The notes: generated by a model not told the origin, from the letters alone. Counted from the stretch's first letter, positions 1 to 9,328 are shown. The stretch: DNA of 64,000 bases from Rhizobium grahamii CCGE 502 (GCF_000298315.2 NZ_AEYE02000031.1:1-64000), one strand, 5' to 3'. Program-made: numbers and translations.

Positions 1-1017
1 GCTTGAGTGCCTCGAACTGCTTCTCCATGATCGTCGCTGCCTCCATCGCCGCAAGTATGGAAGCGATCCGGCCGTGCACTTCGAGTGATGCTGGCTAGTG
101 GGCCTGGGGTCTTGCCGATGACCACCTTCTGGATGAACTGGCGCACGGTGTTGATGAAGGTTGTTTCGTTTCCGTGTCGGCGTGCTCGCGCATGTAATAG
201 AAGGTGGAGTTGATGATCAATTCGACGGCTTCTGGGCTCACCTCCGCCTTCAGCTTCTTGATCTTCTCCCCGAAATCTTCCTCCGTCGGTGCCCGCTTCA
301 GCAGTCCCTCGAGCCCGGCACGGCGTCCCTCAAGCTTGTCGAGCAGATCGTCGAGGGCGGCGAGGCGAGGGCGGCCTTCGGAGGCGCGGTCGCTGATCTG
401 CTGGATGATCTGGCGCTGCTCCTGTTGCGCAGGATGGTCTTCTGGTTGGAACAGCAGGCGCCACCGAGCCCGTCGATTGGCAGCTTTCTCTTGTGGTTCG
501 AGCAGCCGTAGCGTTCCTTGGCCATGATGGCGTAGGAGCCGCCGCACTCGGCGCATTCCAGCATGCCGCTCAGCAGATAGCTTGGCCGGTGTGTCCTGTT
601 CAGCCGGTTGGTCGTTGTCCGGGAAAAGTTCTCGAGTGTTGTCAGTTGTCGTTCCTTCACGCGCGCCCAGAGCTCGTCACTGACGATGCGCATGGACGGA
701 ACCTCCGTTACGACCCATTCGCGCTTGTCGTTGAGGTGGGCGGTGCGGCGTTCCGTCTCCGGGTTCTTACGGTAGTTCTGCTTGTTCCAGATCATCCGGC
801 CGACATAGAGCTCGTTGTGGAGGATGCCGGCCTGCCGCTTGCCGTCGCCACGGATCGTGTCGTCGCGCCAGTACTGTTCCTGCGGCGCCGGAACGCGGCG
901 ATTAGTGAGGTTCTGAGCGATTGTCGTCCCAGGCGTCGGCAGCGTTTCCACCCGTTTCCGGGCGGCGCCAGCTATGAGTTTCCGCTGCAGATGGTCGTTC
1001 CTCTGTCGATGTGACAA
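1..1017 (-). pseudogene. Serine recombinase remnant (large resolvase family), multiply frameshifted
   Basis: Reading on the minus strand from about 1000 gives the Recombinase domain (WRDDTIRG, then GILHNELYVGRMIWNKQ, then RIVSDELWARVKERQ) and a zinc-ribbon stretch (CAECGG followed by YGCSNH). The frame is lost at about 405-435. The coiled-coil region then continues in another frame (QQISDRASEGRP, LELIINSTF-like end), shifts again near 165 (TVRQFIQKVVIGK) and again near 90 (EVHGRIASILAAMEAA), and runs off the left edge. The N-terminal catalytic resolvase domain with its serine is absent. Family assignment is strong; at least three frame changes make it non-functional. It is probably the scar of a prophage or integrative element. 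Confidence 0.85.
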
Positions 1018-1488
1018 ATCTCACACATGATGCATCGCTCAAGGCGCATCATCCTCAGATTGCCGTGATTGATAGCATATCCATGGGGGCCGAGAGCAGT
1101 GTTGCTCGCTCCAGACGTGTTTCAAGCGAAGGTTCTCTTTGCTCGCCGTATGATGGCCATTCACCCAACCTGTCGGGGCTTGCTCGCCCCCGATGCCAAT
1201 CCATCGCCAACGCTGGACGAAGACATCAAAATTGAAGAGTTGCTGATTTTCCCGATCCGCCTTCGCGGGTCCGAAGAATGTTCGCCGATGCAAGAGCGGC
1301 ACAAAGTCGGGCAGAAGTATTCGGTAACAGATTTCCGATTTACCGTAACGTACTTACTCGACGGCCCCGCGACATGGTTAGATGCGCTTATTGTGGCGCG
1401 TTAACGGCCAGGCCAAATGCGATGAAAGTGAAGTCGAGCGTGACCCGTCTTTGCCGACCGACCAAAGGTCTGGCGGAAGGGGGCGCAG
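1018..1488. other. Intergenic region without a supported gene
   Basis: This 471-base stretch lies between the recombinase remnant and the first adenylate cyclase. Open frames exist on both strands, but none has a convincing start or a recognisable protein pattern. It must hold the cyclase promoter; I could not pick a clear -35/-10 pair. The segment may be residual mobile-element DNA. Confidence 0.5.
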
Positions 1489-3420
1489 TTGAGTAATTGG
1501 TCCAAGCCGCTGAGAGTGCATCTCAGCGTCGTTATCGTAGGCCTGTTGATCTGTATCTCAACGCCGCTGATGTGGATGGCCTACGAGCAGGGGCGGGCGA
1601 CAGCGTTGGCAGCAGGCGAAACCCAGATGCGCCAACTGGGGCTTCGCGTTGTGGAAAACTACCAGAACGTCTTTGGTGACGGCTACTCGGCGGCGGCCAC
1701 GGCATCCGTCTTGCCGCAGATGCTGACGCCACCTTCTCGGGACTTCGACGCCAAGCGTGACTATCTGCTGAAAGTACTTCAGAGTGCTGACTATATCGAC
1801 GGCATCTATGCGGGCTACCCGGATGGAAGTTTCATCCAGGCTGTAAATGTCGCCGCCAATCTCGCCTGGCGTGAGGTCTTGTCGGCTCCAGAAGAGACGG
1901 CCTTCGCAATCCGCGTCATCGATAAGTCACCCGCTGAACAGTCAGCCCGATGGCACTTCCTCGGAGCAAACGGCGTCCAGATCGAACAACGAAACGATCC
2001 CGGCGACCCCTACGACCCGAGAACCCGCTCATGGTATCAGACCGCTCGCGATACCCGTCAACAGGTCTCCGTCGGACCCTACGTGACGGCGACGACCAAA
2101 TCCCTGAGCCTCACACTCGCCGTACCGATGACCAGGGATCACGAGACAGTCGCGGGAGTTGACGTCTTACTTCAGACGATCAGCCGCCTGCTCAACAAGG
2201 AGGCCATATCGGAGAACGCGCGCGGCTACGTATTCGACGGTCGCGGGCGACTGATCGTACACTCCGATGCCGCTGTCATGGCAAGGATACTGCAGACGTT
2301 GTCTCGAGGCGATTCCGGAGACGCCTCCGTCCCTGACGACGCCGACCCGGCGATCGTCCCGATCCGCGCACTGCTTTCGGCTCACAAGGGGACCGGTGGG
2401 GGCATCGTGCCGTTCAATGTGAACGGCATTAGCTACGTGGCACAGATTTCCCCCGTCGAATTCTCAGGTCTTCTAAAGGGAAACGCTGTCGTCATCGCGG
2501 CGCCTTTAGCTGACTTGGTAGGCCCAACAGACCGGCTCCTCTTCAAGAATCTAATGATTGCGGCTGCATTCGTGGCGGTGGGCATCGCCGCCGCAATCGT
2601 CATGGCGCGACTGATCAGCAAGTCGTTATTCGCCCTGGCGGACGAGGCACGAAGCATCGGAGACCTGAAATTCGAGGGACGCCGGCTTCCACATTCGTGG
2701 ATTGCCGAAATCAACATTCTTGCGCGTACGCTTGAAGCGGCCCGGAATACCATCGCGACATTCTCCCTGTATGTGCCCCGAGAACTTGTCCGAAGGATCG
2801 TGACATCAGGGCAGGCGGCCATCGGGCTGGCCGGACGGCAGGAGATCACAGTCCTCTTCACCGACATTCAGGACTTCACCACGATCTCCGAACAGCATTC
2901 GCCGGAAGAGGTCGTTGAGTTGCTCTCGACATACTTTGAACTTCTGAACGAAACCGTCGAACAACACGACGGGACGATCGTCCAGTATCTCGGGGATTCG
3001 ATCTTTGGGATGTGGAACGCCCCCACGCGTGACGAGCACCACGTAGCAAAGGCCTGTCGCTGCGCGCTGGCGATGAAGCAGGCGATCGACGGAATGAATT
3101 CCGCGAACCGCCAGGCTGGCCGTCCGCAACTCGTCACCCGGTTCGGCCTGCACACCGGTCAGGCCGTCGTCGGCAGCGTGGGCGCGAAGGCGCGGCGGCA
3201 GTATACGGCCATGGGTGACACCGTAAACGTTGGTTCGCGCCTCGAAGGAATGAACAAGGAGTTCGGCACGTCCGTCCTGGCGAGCGGCGCTGTTCGGGCC
3301 GCCGTCTCCGAACTCTTCGAGTTCCGAGCCTTGGGCACAGCTCGAGCTAAGGGCCGGATGGAAGAACTCCTGGTGTACGAGCTGGTCGGCAGTAGTCGGA
3401 TGCCGTCGTCGCCCTGCTGA
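1489..3420 (+). CDS. Transmembrane class III adenylate/guanylate cyclase with dCache sensor
   Basis: The 643-residue protein probably makes cAMP in response to an extracytoplasmic signal. A membrane segment at about residues 11-32 is followed by a periplasmic dCache-like domain (about 35-345), a second membrane segment (about 354-376), a HAMP-like linker and a C-terminal cyclase homology domain. Metal-binding aspartates are visible in VLFTDIQDF (D459) and YLGDSIF (D503), and the transition-state Asn/Arg in GDTVNVGSRLEG, so it looks catalytically competent. The start is TTG at 1489, preceded by GGAAGGGGG. It is a close paralogue of the gene at 4504-6447. Its last roughly ten codons differ from the paralogue and abut the wrecked MFS gene, suggesting a recombination junction near 3395. 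Confidence 0.9.
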   Translation: MSNWSKPLRVHLSVVIVGLLICISTPLMWMAYEQGRATALAAGETQMRQLGLRVVENYQNVFGDGYSAAATASVLPQMLTPPSRDFDAKRDYLLKVLQSADYIDGIYAGYPDGSFIQAVNVAANLAWREVLSAPEETAFAIRVIDKSPAEQSARWHFLGANGVQIEQRNDPGDPYDPRTRSWYQTARDTRQQVSVGPYVTATTKSLSLTLAVPMTRDHETVAGVDVLLQTISRLLNKEAISENARGYVFDGRGRLIVHSDAAVMARILQTLSRGDSGDASVPDDADPAIVPIRALLSAHKGTGGGIVPFNVNGISYVAQISPVEFSGLLKGNAVVIAAPLADLVGPTDRLLFKNLMIAAAFVAVGIAAAIVMARLISKSLFALADEARSIGDLKFEGRRLPHSWIAEINILARTLEAARNTIATFSLYVPRELVRRIVTSGQAAIGLAGRQEITVLFTDIQDFTTISEQHSPEEVVELLSTYFELLNETVEQHDGTIVQYLGDSIFGMWNAPTRDEHHVAKACRCALAMKQAIDGMNSANRQAGRPQLVTRFGLHTGQAVVGSVGAKARRQYTAMGDTVNVGSRLEGMNKEFGTSVLASGAVRAAVSELFEFRALGTARAKGRMEELLVYELVGSSRMPSSPC

Positions 3421-4125
3421 TGGTGATTCTGACCCTTTTGGGTACGCCACGCGAAAGCATCAACCGCGCGCTTCTTGCCAAGGCCGACTGGGGCGGCATG
3501 CTGCTGTTCGGCCCGGGGCCTGGCGCTGATCTATGCCGGCCTCGACCAGGGCAAAAGACTGGACTGGTTCGGTTCCGGTACCGTTACCGCCCTGCTTGCC
3601 GGCGGCGCAGCGCTTGTCGTCTGCTTCCTTATCAACGAGGCGGTCGTCGCCGAGCCATGGGCAAGCCCGACCGTGCTGATGTCGCGCAACGTCCTCCTAG
3701 GGGTGGCGACGCTCATCACCTACATGATCACCAATCTCTCCAACACCATGCTGGTGCCGACCTTCCTGACCGCTGTCGCCGGGCTTCGGCCCGAACAGAT
3801 GGGCAGCCTGCTCCTCGTGTATACGGCGTTGCCGATCTGCGTCGTCGTGCTGGTCGCGATCTATCTCCTGCGCCGGATCGACGCCCGGTTTGTCATGATC
3901 CTCGGGCTGACGAGCTTTGCTATCGCAGCCTGGATGGGAACCCGCGTCACCGGGGCGTGGTCGCTGGACGACTTCATCCCGATCGCGCTGGCGCAGGCCC
4001 TCGGCCAGCGTCTGACCTTCTGGGGCGCTATCGCCGGGCTATTGCTGGTTAGCCTCATGCGTTCTGCACCTCCGGGACCTCTGACACCAAACGGGACGCA
4101 AGCTGGGAGCAATGGAGCGCATTGA
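3398..4125 (+). pseudogene. MFS (DHA2/EmrB-type) multidrug transporter remnant
   Basis: Hydrophobic sequence typical of the C-terminal half of 14-TM drug transporters is present, for example LIYAGLDQGKRLDWFGSG and MITNLSNTMLVPTFL. It begins without any N-terminal half right after the cyclase. It shifts frame at about 3511-3520, where a run reading cccgggg seems to carry one extra base: LLAKADWGGMLLFG lies before it and GLALIYAGLDQG after it. Near 4010 the reading jumps from ALAQALGQ straight to LTFWGAIAGLLLV; family members normally have about 100 residues between these. Truncation, frameshift and internal deletion make it dead. Confidence 0.85.
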
Positions 4126-4503
4126 TGTTTTATCATGTTGTCTCGGGCCACGGTTGCGAGACAGCAGTATGCACACGCCGACCATCGGTCATCTCTCGCG
4201 TGCAGCGGTCCGGCTGCAGACCTAAGACAACTGGAAAATGTGCCGGATTCGAGCCGCGAACGTCGTCGCTTGTTTATCGCGCGACAGAGGTTCCGTCGAT
4301 TGGAGCCGCTCTGCCTGCAGGCGGCGCGACAGGATCGCCCGAGTTCGTCGGCAGGTTCCGGGCGGTCATGCATAAGAGCGGCAAGGCGTTCCTGCGTGAT
4401 TTCATAGGCGACCACGAATGTGAGTGCCTTCACGCTTCCGGGCGGAGCCGCACCTCGCGATCAAGGTGCCCACGGGAAAGACGCAGGCAAAGACCGAGCT
4501 GCG
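4126..4503. other. Intergenic region between MFS remnant and second cyclase
   Basis: No intact gene is supported in these 378 bases. A minus-strand reading starting at 4433 (MKALTFVVAYEITQER) faintly resembles a TetR C-terminal domain, which would fit a regulator decayed together with the MFS gene. The match is too weak to call. Confidence 0.35.
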
Positions 4504-6447
4504 TCACCCGCGAAGCTCGTAAAGCTCGGTTTGACCTCTACGGCCCCTGACGCTGACAGCGCCGATAAACGCGAAGCTGAAATTTGTTTCGACCGCGTCG
4601 CGGATCGCGCTGCTTACCAGGATCGAGGTTCCGTAGTCCCGGTTCAGGCCCTCCAGGCGCGAGGCGATGTTAACAGTATCGCCGATGGCGGTATATTGCC
4701 GGCGGCTTTCGGCTCCGACGCTACCGACGACGGCCGGGCCGGTGTGCAGGCCGAAGCGGGTGATGAGTTCGGGGCGACCGTCGGCGCGATTGGAAGCATT
4801 CATCGTGTCGATCGCCGCTTTCATCGCCAGGGCGCAACGGCAGGCGTTTTCGACGTGCCGGCCGTCGCGGATGGGCGCATTCCACATCGCGAAAATGGAG
4901 TCGCCGATATATTGCACGATCGTGCCGCCGTGGTGCTCGACGATCACATTGAGTGCTTCGAAATAGGTGGAAAGCAACGCAACGACGTCTTCAGGCGAAT
5001 GTTGCTCGGAGATCGTCGTGAACTCGCGGATGTCGGTGAAGAGGACGGTGATCTCCTGCCTGGAGGCCGAGCCTACGGCTGATTGGCCGGCAATAACGAT
5101 CCTGCGAACGAGTTCGCGCGGAACATAGAGCGCAAACGTCCGAATGGCATCACGGGCGGAGCCCAGCGCCGTTGCCAGGGCGTTAACCTCTGAGATCCAG
5201 GAGCGTGCGACGCGACTCTTTCTAAATTCCAGATTGCCCAATTGCCTCGCCTCGTCGGCCAATGCATAGAGTGACCGGCTGATCAATCGGGAGATGATGA
5301 TCGCGGCGATCGCACCAGCCGCCAGGAAGGCCGCCGCGGCAGCAAGGTTTCGTCTCAGCGTACGCTCGACCGGCCCGACGAGATCGTCGAGTGGCGCGGC
5401 GATGATGACCGTATAGTCTTTCAGCAAGCTGGCTACTTCGGCATGGAAGCCTTGGGCGAGATATTCACGACCGTTCACTGCAAAGCGCACGACTTCGCCG
5501 TCCGCCACACCACCGCCGTGCGCCATGTTCGTGACCGCTGGGATGGCGGAATCCATCGTTGCTACGTCCGCAGCCGTCAGCGTCCGGCCGCGTCGAAGCT
5601 GATCGCGCAGCTTTGTCATGACCGCACTGTCGGAATGCACGATCAGACGGCCCGTATCATCGAATACATAGGCATGCGCATGTTCCGAGACCGTGCCGAC
5701 ATCGACGACTTCCCCGAGCGTCACGAGCATCACGTCGGCACCGATGACGATGCGATTCCTGCCCGCCGCAGGTTTGGCCAAGGTTAGGGTCAAATAATTG
5801 GTCGCGGCTGAAATGTAGGGACCGACCGAGGTTGTGCGCCCCTCTGAAAGCGGGACGGTGTACCAAGGCCGGAACCGTGGGTCGAAGACATCGTCACGAT
5901 CGGCGCGCCGCGTGAGAAGGCGGGCGTCTTTGTCGAAGAACGTCCATGTTGTCACCGGGATGCCGAGGACCTTGGTGATGGTGCGAATGGTGAATGCGGC
6001 GCCGGCCGGCGCATTCAACGTGTCGCGCCAAGCCGGATTTGCACCAATATCGATTGCCTGTACGTAGGTCCCGTCCGGATATCCGATGTGGACCGCGTCT
6101 ATCCGGAAGGACGACTTCAGCAGTTGCAGCAGGAGGTTGCGCTTCGCTGGCAGGTCCCGGGGAGGCGGCGTAAGCATTTGCGGGACTGCCGAGGCCGTCT
6201 CGATGGCGGCATATCCGCTGCTGAAAACATTGCGATAATCCTCGATGGTACGAAGGCCGAGCTGACGCATTTGCGCTTCACCCGCGGACAGGGCGGTTAC
6301 CTTACCTTGCGTATAGGCCATCCAAACGAGCGGCAGTGCCGTGCAGGCCAGTAGCCCGACAATAATGACGCTGAGATGCAAGCGCAGGGGAAATGCCCAG
6401 CCCAATGGCGTCCTCGTCTCCATCTCGGGCCTGTCGCGGTGTTCCAT
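4504..6447 (-). CDS. Transmembrane class III adenylate/guanylate cyclase with dCache sensor (second paralogue)
   Basis: This 647-residue enzyme has the same architecture as the cyclase at 1489-3420: membrane segment (about residues 17-38), periplasmic dCache-like domain, second membrane segment (about 360-380), linker and cyclase domain. Catalytic signatures are VLFTDIREF, YIGDSIFAMWN and YTAIGDTVNIASRLEG, all intact. The start chosen is ATG at 6447, two bases after the stop of the upstream membrane-protein gene, implying translational coupling; an in-frame ATG at 6423 is also possible. The frame is open further upstream, but that part overlaps the neighbour and is not protein-like. The product is probably cAMP, with the ligand unknown. 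Confidence 0.9.
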   Translation of the reverse strand: MEHRDRPEMETRTPLGWAFPLRLHLSVIIVGLLACTALPLVWMAYTQGKVTALSAGEAQMRQLGLRTIEDYRNVFSSGYAAIETASAVPQMLTPPPRDLPAKRNLLLQLLKSSFRIDAVHIGYPDGTYVQAIDIGANPAWRDTLNAPAGAAFTIRTITKVLGIPVTTWTFFDKDARLLTRRADRDDVFDPRFRPWYTVPLSEGRTTSVGPYISAATNYLTLTLAKPAAGRNRIVIGADVMLVTLGEVVDVGTVSEHAHAYVFDDTGRLIVHSDSAVMTKLRDQLRRGRTLTAADVATMDSAIPAVTNMAHGGGVADGEVVRFAVNGREYLAQGFHAEVASLLKDYTVIIAAPLDDLVGPVERTLRRNLAAAAAFLAAGAIAAIIISRLISRSLYALADEARQLGNLEFRKSRVARSWISEVNALATALGSARDAIRTFALYVPRELVRRIVIAGQSAVGSASRQEITVLFTDIREFTTISEQHSPEDVVALLSTYFEALNVIVEHHGGTIVQYIGDSIFAMWNAPIRDGRHVENACRCALAMKAAIDTMNASNRADGRPELITRFGLHTGPAVVGSVGAESRRQYTAIGDTVNIASRLEGLNRDYGTSILVSSAIRDAVETNFSFAFIGAVSVRGRRGQTELYELRG

Positions 6448-6449
6448 TC

Positions 6450-7124
6450 CTAACCCCCAAGAGCGATCGCGATGCCGACCAGCCCGAGGCCGAGGCACGT
6501 CATCGTTATGCCTGCGTTGAGCGGTCTCGCGTCCGAAAAATGCGCCCAAGCACAGCCTGTCAGGAAGAGCAGTCCAATCAGCAGGAAATTGCTGGCTCTC
6601 AGTGCAAGGTCCGCGTTGCCGATCATGAAAAAAGGAATAACCGCTGGGAGTGAGGTCGCCGATACCAGCAGAAAGACAATGAAGGCGGCGAGAAGGTCGT
6701 CCTTGGACAGGCGAAGCTTGGCAGGGCTTCCGCGCCGTGCGAGGTCGAGCATGGCTTTGTAGAGCGCCTCTTCATCCGCAGCCACAGAGACAAGCGGTCC
6801 GTCGTCGAGCGGAAATTCCTTCCTGAGCGCGGAGATCGCATCCTGCTCGCTTCTGGCGGACCTGATCTGTCGAAGAACGCGCCCGCGCCGGCTCTTGTAG
6901 AACACCGTGCCCAAGACAAACAGCACTGCGTCGATGATGCCCCATGCCACATTGCAGCCGATCGTCCCGACAATCAGTTCCCGAACGTCAAGGCCCTCTT
7001 GGGTGAAGATGAGTCGCGAGCCGACCGTGAATGTCAGCGCCATAATCAGTCCGAAGAGGACTTCACCGAGAGCATCGCCCGGGTCAATTACCTCAGTGAT
7101 GTGGGGTCTGCCGAATGCCACCAC
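6450..7124 (-). CDS. VIT1/CCC1-like integral membrane protein, operon partner of adenylate cyclase
   Basis: A roughly 224-residue protein with about five membrane segments (near residues 22-40, 50-74, 144-168, 180-195 and 205-223) separated by a charged cytoplasmic loop of about 65 residues. The segment GCNVAWGIIDAVLF resembles the conserved 'AWGiiDa' stretch of the VIT/CCC1 iron and manganese transporter family; I cannot confirm the metal ligands. The GTG at 7124 is preferred because GGGAGG lies nine bases upstream; a TTG at 7154 would add ten residues without a good ribosome site. It ends two bases before the cyclase start, so the two proteins are probably made together. Confidence 0.7.
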   Translation of the reverse strand: MVAFGRPHITEVIDPGDALGEVLFGLIMALTFTVGSRLIFTQEGLDVRELIVGTIGCNVAWGIIDAVLFVLGTVFYKSRRGRVLRQIRSARSEQDAISALRKEFPLDDGPLVSVAADEEALYKAMLDLARRGSPAKLRLSKDDLLAAFIVFLLVSATSLPAVIPFFMIGNADLALRASNFLLIGLLFLTGCAWAHFSDARPLNAGITMTCLGLGLVGIAIALGG

Positions 7125-7224
7125 TTGCCAGATCCTCCCGGTTGCTGGTTCCAAATGGAACGATCCGACCTTTCAATGATTACGTATGCAGACTCTAGAA
7201 TGCGATAAGGACCGGAGGCAATCG

Positions 7225-7482
7225 ATGAGCCGTGAGCGCGGGCGCAAGAAACTGATGCTGAGGATCCCCGAGATCCGTCATTTTCTCGCCTCCTCAGCAA
7301 GCGAGACACTGAGTGATCTCTTCGAATCGTACGATCTTGCAGCCGATAGCCTCGAACGCTTCCGTACGGCAAGCCCGACGGATGAACGGCGGGTCCTCGA
7401 GTATGAGGGACTCTGTCGCGAGATCGAGGCGGAAGTGGTGGTGTACTGCGACGAACGATACGGGAAGCAGATGCGCTTGTGA
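7225..7482 (+). CDS. Small conserved-type hypothetical protein (85 aa)
   Basis: ATG at 7225 follows GGAGG at 7214-7218, which decides the start over an upstream in-frame ATG at 7186. The protein is charged and probably helical (MSRERGRKK at the N-terminus, EYEGLCREIEAEVVV near the C-terminus), with no membrane segment or recognised domain. It is divergent from the VIT-like gene. Function unknown; the coding-like composition and the ribosome site support reality. Confidence 0.55.
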   Translation: MSRERGRKKLMLRIPEIRHFLASSASETLSDLFESYDLAADSLERFRTASPTDERRVLEYEGLCREIEAEVVVYCDERYGKQMRL

Positions 7483-7623
7483 CATGCCGCGATGGCCCTC
7501 GTTGCCCGAACGGGGGCTTACAGTACAACATGTCCGACCGAAACGCCCGTCCCGAGGGCCAGGACTTTCGATAGATCTGCCGATGCGCTATCCATCCGGT
7601 ATCTCAGGACCCCACCCGCCCCG

Positions 7624-8088
7624 TCACTCGACAGGCGGCTCCCAGGTCAGGAAGAAGCCGACGTCGCCGGGCATGCCTCCCGGGAAATTGATGATCGCAG
7701 CTTTCAGGCCGTAACCCTGTGGCTTCGCGACCTGTTCGAACAGATCGTAGAGTTCTTTGGCTTTGCCCTGCAGGGTATTCTGCCAGCCGGGAAGGTTGTT
7801 GTTGATGCCGCGACCGCTGTCCGAGCAGAGGCTGGACGGGAAGCTGTAAATCATTGCTTCGTATTTTCCGTCCGCGGCCGCCTTGGTCACCAGGCGCTTG
7901 ATGATCGCACGCTCATTTTCGCCAACGTGCTTCTGGAAGAAGTCCTCGAGGAACTCTGAGTGTTTCTTCGCTTCGCGCGCCTTGATCTTTTCGTCGCGTT
8001 CCATCTCCGCGAGCTGAAGCTCAAGAGCACGCTTGCGCAGATCTTCAGCGCTGGTCATTGGTTGAGGGGTGGTCTCGCTTGCAGTCAT
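7624..8088 (-). CDS. Hypothetical protein with N-terminal coiled coil (154 aa)
   Basis: The N-terminal third is a charged helix likely to form a coiled coil (RKRALELQLAEMERDEKIKAR). The rest is a compact domain with FPSSLCSDSGRGINN and NFPGGMPGDVGFF. ATG at 8088 is favoured because GGAGG sits eight bases upstream; ATGs at 8094 and 8112 are alternatives. No membrane segment is seen. I do not recognise the family. It stands alone, divergent from the LacI gene, with 140-200 bases of non-coding DNA on each side. Confidence 0.65.
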   Translation of the reverse strand: MTASETTPQPMTSAEDLRKRALELQLAEMERDEKIKAREAKKHSEFLEDFFQKHVGENERAIIKRLVTKAAADGKYEAMIYSFPSSLCSDSGRGINNNLPGWQNTLQGKAKELYDLFEQVAKPQGYGLKAAIINFPGGMPGDVGFFLTWEPPVE

Positions 8089-8260
8089 CGCCATGTCCTC
8101 CAAGTTTTCCAAAGGATAAAATGACTATGGGCGCTTAGGCAGTAAGATACGCGTCGCGTGCGGTAGTATACGGTATATTACGCGGCGGGCCACAGGTTCG
8201 CGATCACAGCAATCGATTCCAATGCCATCTTCATGCTTGACAAAGCGGCGTGGTAATTCT

Positions 8261-8282
8261 ATTGGGTAAACGATAACCCAAT
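8261..8282. promoter_or_regulatory. LacI-type operator upstream of the fructoside regulator gene
   Basis: A perfect inverted repeat, ATTGGGT-N8-ACCCAAT, whose centre (taaacgata) carries the CG typical of LacI/GalR operators. It ends 10 bases before the GTG start of the regulator, so it should cover that promoter or its leader. It shares GGGTAAACG with the second site at 9331-9344. Confidence 0.7.
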
Positions 8283-8292
8283 GGAGGATGGG

Positions 8293-9291
8293 GTGACGGT
8301 ATCGCTTTCAGACATAGCGGAACGGGCGGGAGTCTCGATCAAGACTGTCTCCGGCGCCCTGCATGGCGGTTCCGCCCGCATGTCGGAAGAGACGCGCTCG
8401 AGGATCAAGCTGATCGCCGACGAACTCGGCTATGTCACCAACCTTGCTGCCAGAGGCATGCGGCAGGGGTGGCTGCCGTTGATCGGCGTCGTTGCCGATG
8501 AACTCATTACGTCACCCTTTGCCACCGAGATCATCCGCGGCCTGGATGGTGCTGCCCGGACGGCGGAAATGGCCGTCTTTGCAATGAACCTCAACGGTAC
8601 CCGCGACGTTGGCTCGGTTCTGGAGGAAGTTCGTCGCTTTCGCCCCCGCGCCATCGCTTATGCGGCGATGTACCACAAGACTGTGGCGCTGCCGGAAGAA
8701 CTGGTCGGAAATGTCGGCATCATGATCAACTGTAGCGAAGCCAACGGTCGAGTGACCTCGCTGGTGCCTGACGAAGAGGGGGCTGCCGTGGAGATCACGC
8801 GTCACCTCGTCGCCGCCGGGCGTCGCCGCATTGCCTTCATCAATCTTCCGGGCCTTCTCGCCGGCGAATTGCGCGAGCGAGGCTTTCGGAAGGCACTCGA
8901 TGAAGCAGGCCTTGCCCCGATCGGCGTGATGCCGGCTGTTCGTCGCCCTGTTTATAGTGATCGCGCGCCCAGCCTGGTCGCAACACATGTTGCAGCACTC
9001 ATGAGTGCGGGCACGCGCCCGGACGCCATTATCTGCGGTAACGATCGTGTCGCCATGGAGGTGTATTCCGCGCTGCGGCGCGCGGGTGCGCGCATTCCCG
9101 ATGATGTCGCCGTGGGGAGTTTCGACAATCAGGTCGAGATCGCCACGCGGCTCGATCCGCCGCTGACGACGATGGCCCTTCCGCATCGCGCTATGGGTCG
9201 GCTCGCAGCGGAAATACTGCTCAGTGATGACGCGCCGCCGCCCGAGACGCGACGGCTGCCGTTCCAACTTATCGATCGATCTTCCATTTGA
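8293..9291 (+). CDS. LacI family transcriptional regulator of the beta-fructoside operon
   Basis: A 332-residue repressor-type protein. The N-terminal helix-turn-helix reads VSLSDIAERAGVSIKTVSGAL and is followed by the hinge (NLAARGMRQG) and a periplasmic-binding-like effector domain (GVVADE to the C-terminus). GTG at 8293 is preferred over ATG at 8281 because GGAGG at 8283-8287 is correctly spaced for it, and MTVSLSDIA is the usual family beginning. It lies 37 bases upstream of the binding-protein gene and likely heads the same transcript. The palindrome at 8261-8282 suggests autoregulation; the effector is presumably a fructoside or fructose. Confidence 0.88.
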   Translation: MTVSLSDIAERAGVSIKTVSGALHGGSARMSEETRSRIKLIADELGYVTNLAARGMRQGWLPLIGVVADELITSPFATEIIRGLDGAARTAEMAVFAMNLNGTRDVGSVLEEVRRFRPRAIAYAAMYHKTVALPEELVGNVGIMINCSEANGRVTSLVPDEEGAAVEITRHLVAAGRRRIAFINLPGLLAGELRERGFRKALDEAGLAPIGVMPAVRRPVYSDRAPSLVATHVAALMSAGTRPDAIICGNDRVAMEVYSALRRAGARIPDDVAVGSFDNQVEIATRLDPPLTTMALPHRAMGRLAAEILLSDDAPPPETRRLPFQLIDRSSI

Positions 9292-9328
9292 AATCAAGAC
9301 AGCGTCCCACTCAAGGAGGAGAACTAAA

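Noticed and set aside
161-511. Plus-strand open frames over the recombinase remnant
   Set aside because: They are antisense to recognisable recombinase sequence and have no protein-like pattern of their own.
3861-4433. Minus-strand 190-codon frame past the MFS remnant
   Set aside because: Most of it is antisense to MFS sequence; only its first 30 codons vaguely resemble a TetR domain, not enough for a gene call.
4504-6447. Idea that the two dCache cyclases form a perfect inverted repeat
   Set aside because: The proteins align well but differ throughout, so they are diverged paralogues and not a recent identical duplication.
7493-7561. 9-base inverted repeat TGGCCCTCG/CGAGGGCCA after the 85-aa gene
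   Set aside because: The arms are about 50 bases apart with no T-run, so a terminator call is not supported.
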